From: Planctomycetota bacterium
GTDB lineage: Bacteria > Planctomycetota > UBA1135
Length of the DNA: 5,403 nt
Direction: 5' to 3'
NCBI GenBank assembly: GCA_014382465.1
Contig: JACNJP010000484.1
Coordinates: 1-5,403 of the forward strand
Shown here: piece by piece, positions 1-5,403 of the stretch
Numbering within the stretch: position 1 is the first letter of the stretch
Layout: every line of letters starts with the position of its first letter
The notes under the pieces: model-generated
Database searches by the model: none
What the model was told of the DNA's origin: nothing
Seen by the model: only the letters and a program-made list of their open reading frames with translations
Program-made: the position numbers and the translations under genes

Positions 1-122
1 CCGGCCTGACGGCCTGGCGGGAGGGCGTGACGGGCCTGAAGATGGCCGGCGCGGGCGGCGCGGGGGCCGAGGGCCGGACCGTCGAGCCCGGCAAGGACCC
101 GCTGGAGAGCCGGCTCGACTGA
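1..122 (+). CDS. 3' end of an unrecognised protein gene (partial)
   Basis: An open plus-strand frame enters from the left edge (codons from base 3) and ends at TGA 120-122, giving 39 visible residues. The peptide begins GLTAWREGVTGLK, continues through a Gly/Ala-rich stretch and ends GKDPLESRLD. Third positions are almost all G or C, as expected for real coding here. I do not recognise the family. The GLTAWRE segment resembles the GG-x-x-x-W end of rhodanese (sulfurtransferase) domains, but that is too short to support a call. The gene converges on the SRAP gene with only 18 bp between stop codons (123-140), a GC-rich stretch containing small palindromes but no T-run terminator. Confidence 0.55.
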   Translation, partial: GLTAWREGVTGLKMAGAGGAGAEGRTVEPGKDPLESRLD

Positions 123-140
123 TCCGCGGCCGGCCTCCGG

Positions 141-839
141 TCAGGTCGGCGGATCCCCGACCAGCCCCCCCGGCGCGGCCGGTTCGACGCAGCTCGGCTG
201 GTCGAAGGAGGCCCGGTTGACGGCCCGGCTGACCCGCCAGCGCTCGAGCCGCCCGGCCGCCGCTGGGACCAGCAGCGCCTGGAGGCCGGTGGGCGTCGCC
301 GCGGGGTCCATCCAAGCTTCCCGGCCGGCCCGGTCCAGCAGCACCGGCATGCGGTGGTGGACCGGGCGCATCAGGTCGTTGGCCTCGGTGGTCAGCAGCG
401 CCACGCTGCGCAGCACCAGGCCGTCCGGGTCGGTCCAGGACTCCCACAGGCCGGCCGCCGCCAGCAGGCCGCCGCCGCTGCGGCAAAAGTGGAACGGCAG
501 CTTGAGGCCGCCCTCGCGCTTCCACTCGTAGAAGCCGCTCATCGGCACCAGGCAGCGCCGGGCGCGGAAGGCGGCGCGGAAGGCCGGTTTGGCCGCCACG
601 GTCTCGGCCCGGGCGTTGATCATCCGCCCAGCCATCGAGCGGTCCTTGGCCCAGGAAGCTACCAGGCCCCAGTGCAGGTCCTGGAGCCGCCGGGCCGGGC
701 CGTCCTGGACGGCCGCCAGGACGTCCTGCGTGGGGGCGATGTTCCAGCGAGGGGCCGGTTCCTCGCCCTCCGGCAGTTCGGCCGCCAGGAAGCGGGCGAT
801 GTCGGCCCTCGGCGCGGTCAGGGTGAAGCGCCCACACAT
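141..839 (-). CDS. yedK: SRAP-domain abasic-site DNA-protein crosslink protein (YedK/HMCES family)
   Basis: This 232-residue protein covers a complete SRAP domain, close in length to E. coli YedK. Family members bind abasic sites in single-stranded DNA and crosslink to them through the amino-terminal Cys2, which forms a thiazolidine once Met1 is removed. The sequence starts MCGRF, so the ATG at 839-837 is chosen; an in-frame ATG at 854 would add five residues and bury the catalytic cysteine. The other active-site residues are present at expected positions: Asn75 in the INARAET segment, Glu105 in SGFYEWK, and His161 in HHRMP. WNIAPTQ (32-38) and the WGL segment (57-59) are also typical. The protein is cytosolic. 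The gene lies 167 bp downstream of the flavin operon on the same strand but appears to have its own promoter. No SOS (LexA) operator was recognised upstream. Confidence 0.95.
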   Translation of the reverse strand: MCGRFTLTAPRADIARFLAAELPEGEEPAPRWNIAPTQDVLAAVQDGPARRLQDLHWGLVASWAKDRSMAGRMINARAETVAAKPAFRAAFRARRCLVPMSGFYEWKREGGLKLPFHFCRSGGGLLAAAGLWESWTDPDGLVLRSVALLTTEANDLMRPVHHRMPVLLDRAGREAWMDPAATPTGLQALLVPAAAGRLERWRVSRAVNRASFDQPSCVEPAAPGGLVGDPPT

Positions 840-885
840 GGAATCCGGCCCCATTCAGTGGTCCTGGTTTTCCCTAAGGTCATTT

Positions 886-891
886 ATTGTA
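886..891 (-). promoter_or_regulatory. Putative -10 element upstream of the SRAP gene
   Basis: Read on the minus strand, this is TACAAT, one base from the sigma-70 -10 consensus. It sits about 50 bp upstream of the SRAP start codon, in the AT-rich island at about 866-911, which stands out from the GC-rich surroundings. The hexamer 17 bp further upstream (AACTAA, 914-909) is a poor -35 match, so the call rests on the -10 and the base composition. Confidence 0.35.
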
Positions 892-1006
892 GACAGTTAA
901 AGCCATTCTTAGTTCCCGGGCGAGGCCTGGTCATGAGGCCGGGCGCAGGATCCGGATTCTCCCAGGCTTTCGGCGCGGACAGGGGCCACCGAAAGGGGCC
1001 AGCTTC

Positions 1007-1444
1007 CTAGAGCTGCGCCCCATCCCCCTCTCCTCGCCTCCGCAGCTGGTGTCCAGCATAAGCCAGAACCCACAGACCGGAGCTCGCCAGGTGGACCACC
1101 AGCCAGGCCCGGCGCCAGCCCAGGTCGACCGAGGTCTGGAGCCAGTAGCCGGACAGCGCCATCGGCCAGAGGGTCGCGAGCAGGCCGATGCCGCTGCCGC
1201 GGCCGGCGTCGCCGCCCTGGCGGAGCCGGCGCCAGCCGTGGTGCCTCCACAGCATTCCGGCGCTGAACACCAGCAACGGAGCGGCCCACAGGTGGCCGGC
1301 GTGAAAGACCGGTTGCCACGCGTGGTTGACGAGAGCGAACTCGTCCTCCGGCTGGCACAGGTAGAGGGTCCAGGCGTACGCGAGTCCGGTGCCGCCGACC
1401 AGCAGGTTGGCGAGCTGGTGGAACCAGGCCTCGAGGCGGCTCAT
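1007..1444 (-). CDS. Small four-helix membrane protein, cytochrome b-like (DUF4405-type candidate)
   Basis: This 145-residue protein has four predicted membrane segments at about 12-30, 48-66, 85-103 and 112-132. The arginine-rich loop near 67-77 and the RRR after 134 put both termini in the cytoplasm by the positive-inside rule. Histidines lie where heme b ligands could be: His48 and His51 at the periplasmic end of helix 2, His118 in helix 4, His132 at its cytoplasmic end, and His68/His69 after helix 2. His118 and His132 are 14 apart, the spacing seen in b-type cytochromes. Small 4-helix heme or quinone proteins of the DUF4405 kind are known partners of FMN-binding-domain proteins; assignment here is by architecture and context, not by a recognised signature. 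The start overlaps the stop of the upstream FMN-binding gene as ATGA, so translation is probably coupled. Likely role: carrying electrons across the inner membrane to that flavoprotein. It is the last gene of the operon. Confidence 0.8.
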   Translation of the reverse strand: MSRLEAWFHQLANLLVGGTGLAYAWTLYLCQPEDEFALVNHAWQPVFHAGHLWAAPLLVFSAGMLWRHHGWRRLRQGGDAGRGSGIGLLATLWPMALSGYWLQTSVDLGWRRAWLVVHLASSGLWVLAYAGHQLRRRGEGDGAQL

Positions 1445-2028
1445 CCCTCGGCCTTCGCCTCGGCCTTCGCCTCGGCCTTCGCCTTCGGCTGCGGCGGGGG
1501 ACCGTGGACCGCCTGGTGCAGCGCCAGGACCCGGCGCACGGCGTCGGTGGTGGCGTGGGCGGTCAAGGTGGCTCCGGCGGGGTGGCGGATCTGCTTCTTC
1601 AAGGCCAGCTCCGGGCCGAGCGACCGGCCGATGAACTGGCCGTACCACTTGGCCTTCGGCAGGTAGTCGAGCGGCTCCGAGAAGGACAGCAGCTCGATCC
1701 GCAGGACCTCGTAGTCGGGTGCGACGACCACCATCAACACCTCCGGCAGGGTGCGGACCTGGTGCCGGTCGAAGTAGGCCGTGCCGACCAGCGCGCCGTC
1801 CTTGTCGGTGGCGCGGTAGGCGCGGACGACGCCGCTGGCGATCTCGCCGCCGGCGGCCTCCCCGGCCAGCTCCAGCGTCTCCTCGTCCAGGTAGTGGGTG
1901 GTCTTCTCCACCGCGCACTTGGGGAAGGCGAGGTCCAAGGCCTCCTGCGGGGTGAGGAAGACCTTGCCGCCGCCCCCCGACGGCGCGGGGAGCAGCGGGA
2001 CCAGCAGCAGCAGGGCGGCGGTAAGCAT
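1441..2028 (-). CDS. Exported FMN-binding-domain protein (probable ApbE flavinylation substrate)
   Basis: This 195-residue protein starts with a hydrophobic signal-like segment (MLTAALLLLVPLLPAP), then has an FMN_bind domain at about residues 60-174. Domain features visible are the VVRAYRATDKDGALVG strand region, a central LPEVLMVVVAPDYEVLRIE core, the SEP turn near 117-119, and HPAGATLTAHATTDAV at 149-164. By analogy to NqrC and RnfG (SGAT motif), Thr154 of AGAT is the probable threonine carrying phosphoester-linked FMN. The usual serine before GAT is alanine here. It should work in the periplasm as a one-flavin electron carrier. The tail (182-194) is a charged AKAE repeat encoded by a 12-bp tandem repeat. 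The gene starts 4 bp after the porin stop and overlaps the following membrane-protein gene by 4 bp. The ApbE gene in the same operon supports the assignment. Confidence 0.85.
   Translation of the reverse strand: MLTAALLLLVPLLPAPSGGGGKVFLTPQEALDLAFPKCAVEKTTHYLDEETLELAGEAAGGEIASGVVRAYRATDKDGALVGTAYFDRHQVRTLPEVLMVVVAPDYEVLRIELLSFSEPLDYLPKAKWYGQFIGRSLGPELALKKQIRHPAGATLTAHATTDAVRRVLALHQAVHGPPPQPKAKAEAKAEAKAEG
1447..1482. repeat. 12-bp tandem repeat, three perfect copies
   Basis: The unit CTCGGCCTTCGC occurs three times without mismatch, followed by a degenerate partial copy to about 1488. It lies in the 3' end of the FMN-binding gene and encodes the repeated AKAE peptide on the minus strand. Because the unit is a multiple of three, copy-number change would lengthen or shorten the tail without shifting the frame. 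Confidence 0.9.
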
Positions 2029-2032
2029 GGGA

Positions 2033-3208
2033 TCAGAAGATGTAGCCGGCGGAGAACTCGAGCACCTTGGTGTCGGCGGCCGCGCCGGGGTGCTCCTGGT
2101 CCTGGAAGTCGACCTTGAAGACCAGCTGCGGGATCGGCTGGTAGGCCAGGCCGGCGGTGACGATGGTGGAGCTGCGGTCGGCGGCGACGTCGGCGGCGAG
2201 GTCGTACTCGCTGTAGCGCAGGAACGGGGTCAGGGCCCTCTCCTGGCCGGCGAAGACGTCCCAGCCGGCTTCCAGGTACCAGCCGGAGATCTCGTCGCCG
2301 GGGTTGCCCAGGGTGGTGGCGCCCTCCACCTCGCCCGCGGCCCACAGGCCGCGCAAGCGGAGCGCCTGCCAGTCGTACTGGGCGTGCAACTCGTAGAGGG
2401 TGGTGTCGAAGTCCGGCCCGGCGCCGACGGTGCTCTGGTCGGACTTGCCGAAGTAGCCGGAGCCGCCCACCACCAGGCCGTCGAGGCCGCTCCAGTCGAG
2501 GCGGCCGACCCAGGCCAGGTTCTCGGCCTTGGCCTGGCTGCCGCTCTGGCGGGCCTTGCGCAAGCCGCTGGTGCCGAGGCTGGCCCCCAGCGCCGAGGCG
2601 TCGAAGCCGGTCATGAGGTAGCTGCGGTAGGAGAAGTCGCCGGCCTCGCCGAAGACGCCGACGGCGTTCTCGTGCCAGGTGCTCGGCAGGATCAGGCGTT
2701 CGACCTGCGGCCGGTTGGCGCTCCAGAAGGTGGTCGGCTCGTGCATCTCGTTGATCCAGCCCATCGGCACCAGCACGTGGCCGACGCGCAGGTTGAAGCT
2801 GTCGCACACCAGGTGGTCCAGGTAGGCCATCTCCAGCGCCACCTGGTCGACGTGCTCGATCTCGATCTCGGAGTTGAACACCCAGCGCTCGTCGAACTTG
2901 TAGCCGACGTAGAGGATGGCGCGGTAGAAGTCCCACTGGTTGGCCATCGCCGAGTTGGAGTAGCGCTGGTAGAGCATCTCGCCGTAGCCGCCGATCGAGA
3001 TCCCCTCCGCCGAGGCGTAGACCTTCGAGGCCGCCGGGCTGAGGCCGAACTGGCTCTCGACCGCGACCGGCTGCTGCCGGAACTGGAGCGTCTCCAGCTC
3101 TTCGGACAGCAGGTCGATGCGGCGGGAGAGCTCGCTGTTGCTCGGCGGCTCCTGGGCGGCCAGCGGTGCGGCGATCAGCGGGAGGAGGAGGAGGAGGGGC
3201 AGGCGCAT
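2033..3208 (-). CDS. Outer-membrane porin-like beta-barrel protein
   Basis: This 391-residue protein has a clear Sec signal peptide (MRLPLLLLLPLIAAPLAAQ, cleavage probably after AAQ). A short coiled-coil-like segment follows (SELSRRIDLLSEELETLQ, 25-42), then a long run of alternating polar/hydrophobic strands rich in Tyr, Trp and Gly. It ends SAGYIF, with the terminal phenylalanine used by the BAM machinery to recognise barrels. The layout (coiled coil, then IGGYGEMLYQRY and a barrel with RVGHVLVPMG near 141-150) resembles the OprO/OprP-like phosphate-selective porin superfamily, although the substrate is unknown. No TonB box or plug domain is seen, so it is not a TonB-dependent receptor. It contains an acidic strand (SEIEIEH, 113-119) and several histidines. 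The start ATG is 3 bp after the ApbE stop, and the gene ends 4 bp before the FMN-binding gene. The operon position suggests it serves the flavin system, either passing substrate in or product out. Confidence 0.88.
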   Translation of the reverse strand: MRLPLLLLLPLIAAPLAAQEPPSNSELSRRIDLLSEELETLQFRQQPVAVESQFGLSPAASKVYASAEGISIGGYGEMLYQRYSNSAMANQWDFYRAILYVGYKFDERWVFNSEIEIEHVDQVALEMAYLDHLVCDSFNLRVGHVLVPMGWINEMHEPTTFWSANRPQVERLILPSTWHENAVGVFGEAGDFSYRSYLMTGFDASALGASLGTSGLRKARQSGSQAKAENLAWVGRLDWSGLDGLVVGGSGYFGKSDQSTVGAGPDFDTTLYELHAQYDWQALRLRGLWAAGEVEGATTLGNPGDEISGWYLEAGWDVFAGQERALTPFLRYSEYDLAADVAADRSSTIVTAGLAYQPIPQLVFKVDFQDQEHPGAAADTKVLEFSAGYIF

Positions 3209-3211
3209 GGC

Positions 3212-4222
3212 TCAGTGGTCTTGCTTCGGGAGTCGGATTCGGGAACGGAGGCCGGAGGAGAAGCGCGCGACGACCCGGTCCTGGTCGTCGGTCTGCAGCA
3301 CGAGGACTTCGATTCCGGGGTGTGCTTCGGCCCAGGCGAGGGCGGCGTCGGCGCCCAGGGCGTAGAGCCCGGTGGACAGGCAGTCGGCGGCGGTGGCGTC
3401 GGGCGCCCACACGCTCAGGCTGCCGAAATCCGCGGCGGGCAGGCCGCTGCGCGGATCCAGGAGGTGGCCGAGTCGCTGGCCGTCGACCAGGATGCCGCGC
3501 TCGGAGTTGCCGGAGGTGGCGAGCGAGCCGCCCTCGAGCAGCAGGTGGGCGGCGGCCTGATCGCGCCGCCGGGGATGGGCGATGACGACCTCGACCGGTG
3601 CGTCCCCGAGCCAGGCGAGCTGGCCGCCGAGGTCCAGCTCGGCGCTGCTGGCGCCAGTCTCGGCCAGGGCGGCGAGGGCCAGGTCGAGGCCGCGGCCCTT
3701 GCCGAAGCCGCCCTCCTCGAAGCCGGCGCCCGGCCGCAGCAGGCGCAGGCCCTGGTCGCCGAATTCGACCCCGTCCGGCTGGCACAGCAGCCGCGCCCGC
3801 TCCAATTCCACCGCCGAAGGCCGCCGACCGCCGCTGCGCAGGCCCCAGGCGTCGACCAGGGGCCGGATGACGGGCTGGAAGGCGCCGCCGGTGTCGCGGC
3901 TCCAGCGGAGCGCGGCCTCCAGGTCGGCCCACAGGGCCGGGCTGACCGCATGCCAGACCCCGGCCGGCGCCGCGTTGAGGAGCGACATCTCCGAATCGGG
4001 GATCCAGGTGCTGAGGCGCTGCTCGGCGGCCAGGAGGGCCCGCACGGCCGCCTCGGAGGCCGCCAGCGCGGTCGGGCGGTCGGGGGCCTCCACGACCAGC
4101 GCCAGGCCGGTCCCCATCAGCCCGAGGCGCCGCTCCACCCGCGCGAGCGGGGCGTCGGAAGGCGGCGCCTGGGCGGCCAAGGAGACCGTCAGGAGCAGGG
4201 CGGGGAGGGCGGCCAGGATCAT
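3212..4222 (-). CDS. apbE: FAD:protein FMN transferase (ApbE family)
   Basis: ApbE uses FAD and Mg2+ to attach FMN covalently to a threonine of exported FMN-binding proteins, releasing AMP. With the start at ATG 4222-4220 the protein has 336 residues, usual for the family, with a signal peptide (MILAALPALLLTVSLAAQA, AQA cleavage site) and no lipobox cysteine. Family motifs appear in order: MGT (36-38), STWIPDSEMSLLN (71-83), TGGAFQP (111-117), GGFGKGRGLD (171-180), LDLGGQ (196-201), TSGNSERG (236-243), HLLDPRSGLP (253-262), and the Mg-site Asp280/Thr284 in ADCLSTGLYALG. Other in-frame starts are ATG at 4237 (inside the Fur palindrome), TTG at 4243 and TTG at 4282. The TTG at 4282 would give a more basic n-region but reads through the putative promoter and operator. 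None has a good Shine-Dalgarno sequence, so the exact start is uncertain. First gene of the operon; its likely substrate is encoded two genes downstream. Confidence 0.93.
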   Translation of the reverse strand: MILAALPALLLTVSLAAQAPPSDAPLARVERRLGLMGTGLALVVEAPDRPTALAASEAAVRALLAAEQRLSTWIPDSEMSLLNAAPAGVWHAVSPALWADLEAALRWSRDTGGAFQPVIRPLVDAWGLRSGGRRPSAVELERARLLCQPDGVEFGDQGLRLLRPGAGFEEGGFGKGRGLDLALAALAETGASSAELDLGGQLAWLGDAPVEVVIAHPRRRDQAAAHLLLEGGSLATSGNSERGILVDGQRLGHLLDPRSGLPAADFGSLSVWAPDATAADCLSTGLYALGADAALAWAEAHPGIEVLVLQTDDQDRVVARFSSGLRSRIRLPKQDH

Positions 4223-4226
4223 GTTA

Positions 4227-4243
4227 TTGAGAATCATTCTCAA
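4227..4243. promoter_or_regulatory. Probable Fur box (iron-responsive operator)
   Basis: TTGAGAATCATTCTCAA is a perfect inverted repeat with 8-base arms around one central base. Its inner 15 bases, TGAGAAT-C-ATTCTCA, fit the 7-1-7 Fur-box core TGATAATNATTATCA with one symmetrical change per arm. It lies 4 bp upstream of the chosen apbE start and just downstream of a possible -10 element, a position where bound Fur-Fe2+ would block transcription. This predicts repression of the operon when iron is plentiful. It ends 71 bp before the divergent thymidine phosphorylase start, so an effect on that gene is less likely. Confidence 0.75.
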
Positions 4244-4254
4244 CTTGGTGAAGT

Positions 4255-4282
4255 AGGATAGGCCGCAGGGCGAGCGGCGCAA
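4255..4282 (-). promoter_or_regulatory. Possible sigma-70 promoter of the apbE operon
   Basis: On the minus strand, TTGCGC (4282-4277) and TATCCT (4260-4255) are separated by 16 bp. They match the -35 and -10 consensus at 3/6 and 4/6 positions. Transcription would begin near 4248, placing the Fur palindrome over the first transcribed bases. The hexamers are weak on their own; the support is their placement beside the operator. Confidence 0.3.
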
Positions 4283-4314
4283 GGCCCTTTTTTCGCGCCC
4301 CGCGCCCGGGCATC

Positions 4315-5403
4315 ATGCGGCCCGTGATCGACCGCTGGCTCGAAGACCGTCGGGAAGGCCGGCCGCAGTCCGAGGAGGACCTGCGCGCCTTCATCCAGGG
4401 AGTGGTCGACGGCAGCGTCACCCGGCCGCAGGCGGCCGCCTGGCTGGCCTTCGTCTTCCTCCGCGGCATGACCGCCGCCGAGACCGTGTCCCTGACCCGG
4501 GCCATGACCGAGTCCGGCGAGTCGCTGCGCTGGGACGGGCTCGCCGGCCCCTTCGTCGACAAGCACTCCACCGGCGGCGTCGGCGACAAGGTGTCGCTGG
4601 TGCTGGCGCCGCTGTGGGCGGCGCTCGGCAAGCGCGTCCCGATGCTCTCGGGCCGGGGCCTGGGCATCACCGGCGGCACCCTCGACAAGCTCGAGGCGGT
4701 CCCCGGCTACCGCACCGACCTCGGACCGGCCGAGCTGCGGCGGGTGCTGGCGGATGCCGGCTGCTTCATCAACGGCCCGACCGACGCCCTGGCGCCGGCC
4801 GACCGCATCCTCTACGCCCTGCGCGACGAGACCCAGACCGTGCCGTCGGTGCCGCTGATCACGGCCTCGATCCTGTCCAAGAAGCTGGTTGAGGGGCTGG
4901 ACGAGCTGGTGCTGGACGTCAAGTTCGGCAGCGGCGCCTTCATGCCCACCGAAGCCGCCGCCCGTGAGCTGGCGGACTCGCTGGTGGCGGTCGGCAACGG
5001 CGCCGGGGTCGCGACCCGCGCCTACCTCAGCGACATGTCGCGCCCGCTCGGGCGGGCCGTTGGCAACGCCCTGGAGGTCGAGGAGGCGCTCGAGTGCCTC
5101 TCCGGCGCAGGGCCGCCTGACCTGCGCCAGCTCGTGCTGCGCTTGAGCGGCGAACCCGAGGCCGGCGCCCGGGCCCTCGACGACGGCAGCGCCCTGGCGC
5201 AGTGGCGGCGGATGGTGCGCGGCCACGGCGGCGACCCCGACGCCCCGCTGCGCGGCTCCGGGTGCCGGGAGCATGTCCTCGAGGCCGCCCGCACCTGCGG
5301 CGTGCTCGACGTCGACGGCGGCGAGATCGGGCTGGCGGCCGCCCGCCGCCGGGCCGGCCGGGGCGAGCGCGGGGACCCCGGCGCCCGCCGCCGCGGGCTC
5401 GCG
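4315..5403 (+). CDS. deoA: Thymidine phosphorylase (partial, cut by window end)
   Basis: 363 residues are visible from ATG 4315, with the frame open to the window edge; the family is about 430-440 residues, so the C-terminal alpha/beta domain is incomplete. The enzyme converts thymidine and phosphate to thymine and 2-deoxyribose-1-phosphate in cytosolic pyrimidine salvage. Visible are the phosphate-binding KHSTGGVGDKVS (83-94), the family signature SGRGLGITGGTLDKLE (112-127), YALRD (167-171), TASILSKK (183-190), LDVKFGSGAFM (200-210) and SRPLGRAVGNALEV (242-255). His84, Arg170, Ser185 and Lys189 align with E. coli DeoA His85, Arg171, Ser186 and Lys190. VPM before LSGRG is thymidine-phosphorylase-like; pyrimidine-nucleoside phosphorylases tend to have lysine there. 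Ile118 replaces the common histidine of the GLGHTGGT signature. The gene diverges from the apbE operon and has no obvious functional link to it. No strong ribosome binding site precedes the ATG. Confidence 0.93.
   Translation, partial: MRPVIDRWLEDRREGRPQSEEDLRAFIQGVVDGSVTRPQAAAWLAFVFLRGMTAAETVSLTRAMTESGESLRWDGLAGPFVDKHSTGGVGDKVSLVLAPLWAALGKRVPMLSGRGLGITGGTLDKLEAVPGYRTDLGPAELRRVLADAGCFINGPTDALAPADRILYALRDETQTVPSVPLITASILSKKLVEGLDELVLDVKFGSGAFMPTEAAARELADSLVAVGNGAGVATRAYLSDMSRPLGRAVGNALEVEEALECLSGAGPPDLRQLVLRLSGEPEAGARALDDGSALAQWRRMVRGHGGDPDAPLRGSGCREHVLEAARTCGVLDVDGGEIGLAAARRRAGRGERGDPGARRRGLA

Noticed and set aside
924..940. Hairpin GGCCT-loop-AGGCC as a terminator for the operon
   Set aside because: The stem is only 5 bp before mismatches and no T-run follows on the minus strand, so an intrinsic terminator is not supported.
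909..1358. A 149-codon minus-strand frame across the end of the operon
   Set aside because: It overlaps the membrane protein gene in another frame, and its translation is Arg/Pro/Ala-rich without domain features.
1445..1918. Upstream extension of the four-helix membrane protein
   Set aside because: The same frame stays open upstream but yields Arg/Gly-rich sequence inside the FMN-binding gene. The ATG at 1444 gives the hydrophobic protein directly and forms a standard ATGA overlap.
1734..3932. A long minus-strand open frame (about 732 codons) crossing apbE, the porin and the FMN-binding gene
   Set aside because: It is an alternate frame of the true genes, dominated by Arg and Pro, and has no family features.
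1898..4261. A very long plus-strand open frame (about 787 codons) opposite the operon
   Set aside because: It is antisense to four well-supported genes, has low-complexity Gly/Ala/Val/Gln-rich composition with no recognisable domain, and is expected from the GC-biased third positions of the real genes.
4288..4293. T6 run upstream of the thymidine phosphorylase as a terminator
   Set aside because: Only a very short, weak stem precedes it, and it lies in the divergent promoter region where no plus-strand transcript is expected to end.
4240..5274. Long minus-strand open frame opposite the thymidine phosphorylase gene
   Set aside because: The plus strand encodes an unmistakable thymidine phosphorylase with all catalytic motifs; the antisense frame is compositionally a shadow.

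Overview
The window is very GC-rich throughout, and most third codon positions are G or C. It encodes an outer-membrane beta-barrel protein and exported periplasmic proteins, so it comes from a high-GC diderm (Gram-negative-type) bacterium. Nothing fixes the phylum. Few genes have a convincing Shine-Dalgarno sequence. No rRNA, tRNA, CRISPR array or insertion sequence was seen.

Layout from left to right. Bases 1-122 hold the 3' end of an unrecognised plus-strand gene. It converges on a minus-strand SRAP/YedK-family gene (141-839), which protects abasic sites in DNA. This gene has its own AT-rich putative promoter region (about 866-911). A four-gene minus-strand operon fills about 1007-4222. 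In transcription order it encodes an exported FAD:protein FMN transferase (ApbE), a 391-residue outer-membrane porin-like barrel, an exported FMN-binding-domain protein carrying the probable flavinylation site, and a small four-helix membrane protein with histidines placed like heme ligands. The genes are 3 and 4 bp apart, and the last two overlap as ATGA. A divergent plus-strand gene, 4315 to the window edge, is a thymidine phosphorylase (deoA-like) truncated by the window.

The most interesting point is a perfect 8-1-8 palindrome, TTGAGAATCATTCTCAA (4227-4243), directly before the ApbE gene. It matches the classical Fur-box core. With the gene content it suggests an iron-responsive flavin-based electron-transfer system. 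In the inferred scheme, the membrane protein passes electrons from the quinone pool or cytoplasm to the covalent FMN of the periplasmic protein, ApbE installs that FMN, and the porin admits or releases a substrate. Reduction of ferric iron or an iron chelate is the most economical hypothesis, but the sequence does not prove the substrate. Flavinylation gene clusters of this general type are known. The unusual parts are the Fur box and the dedicated porin.
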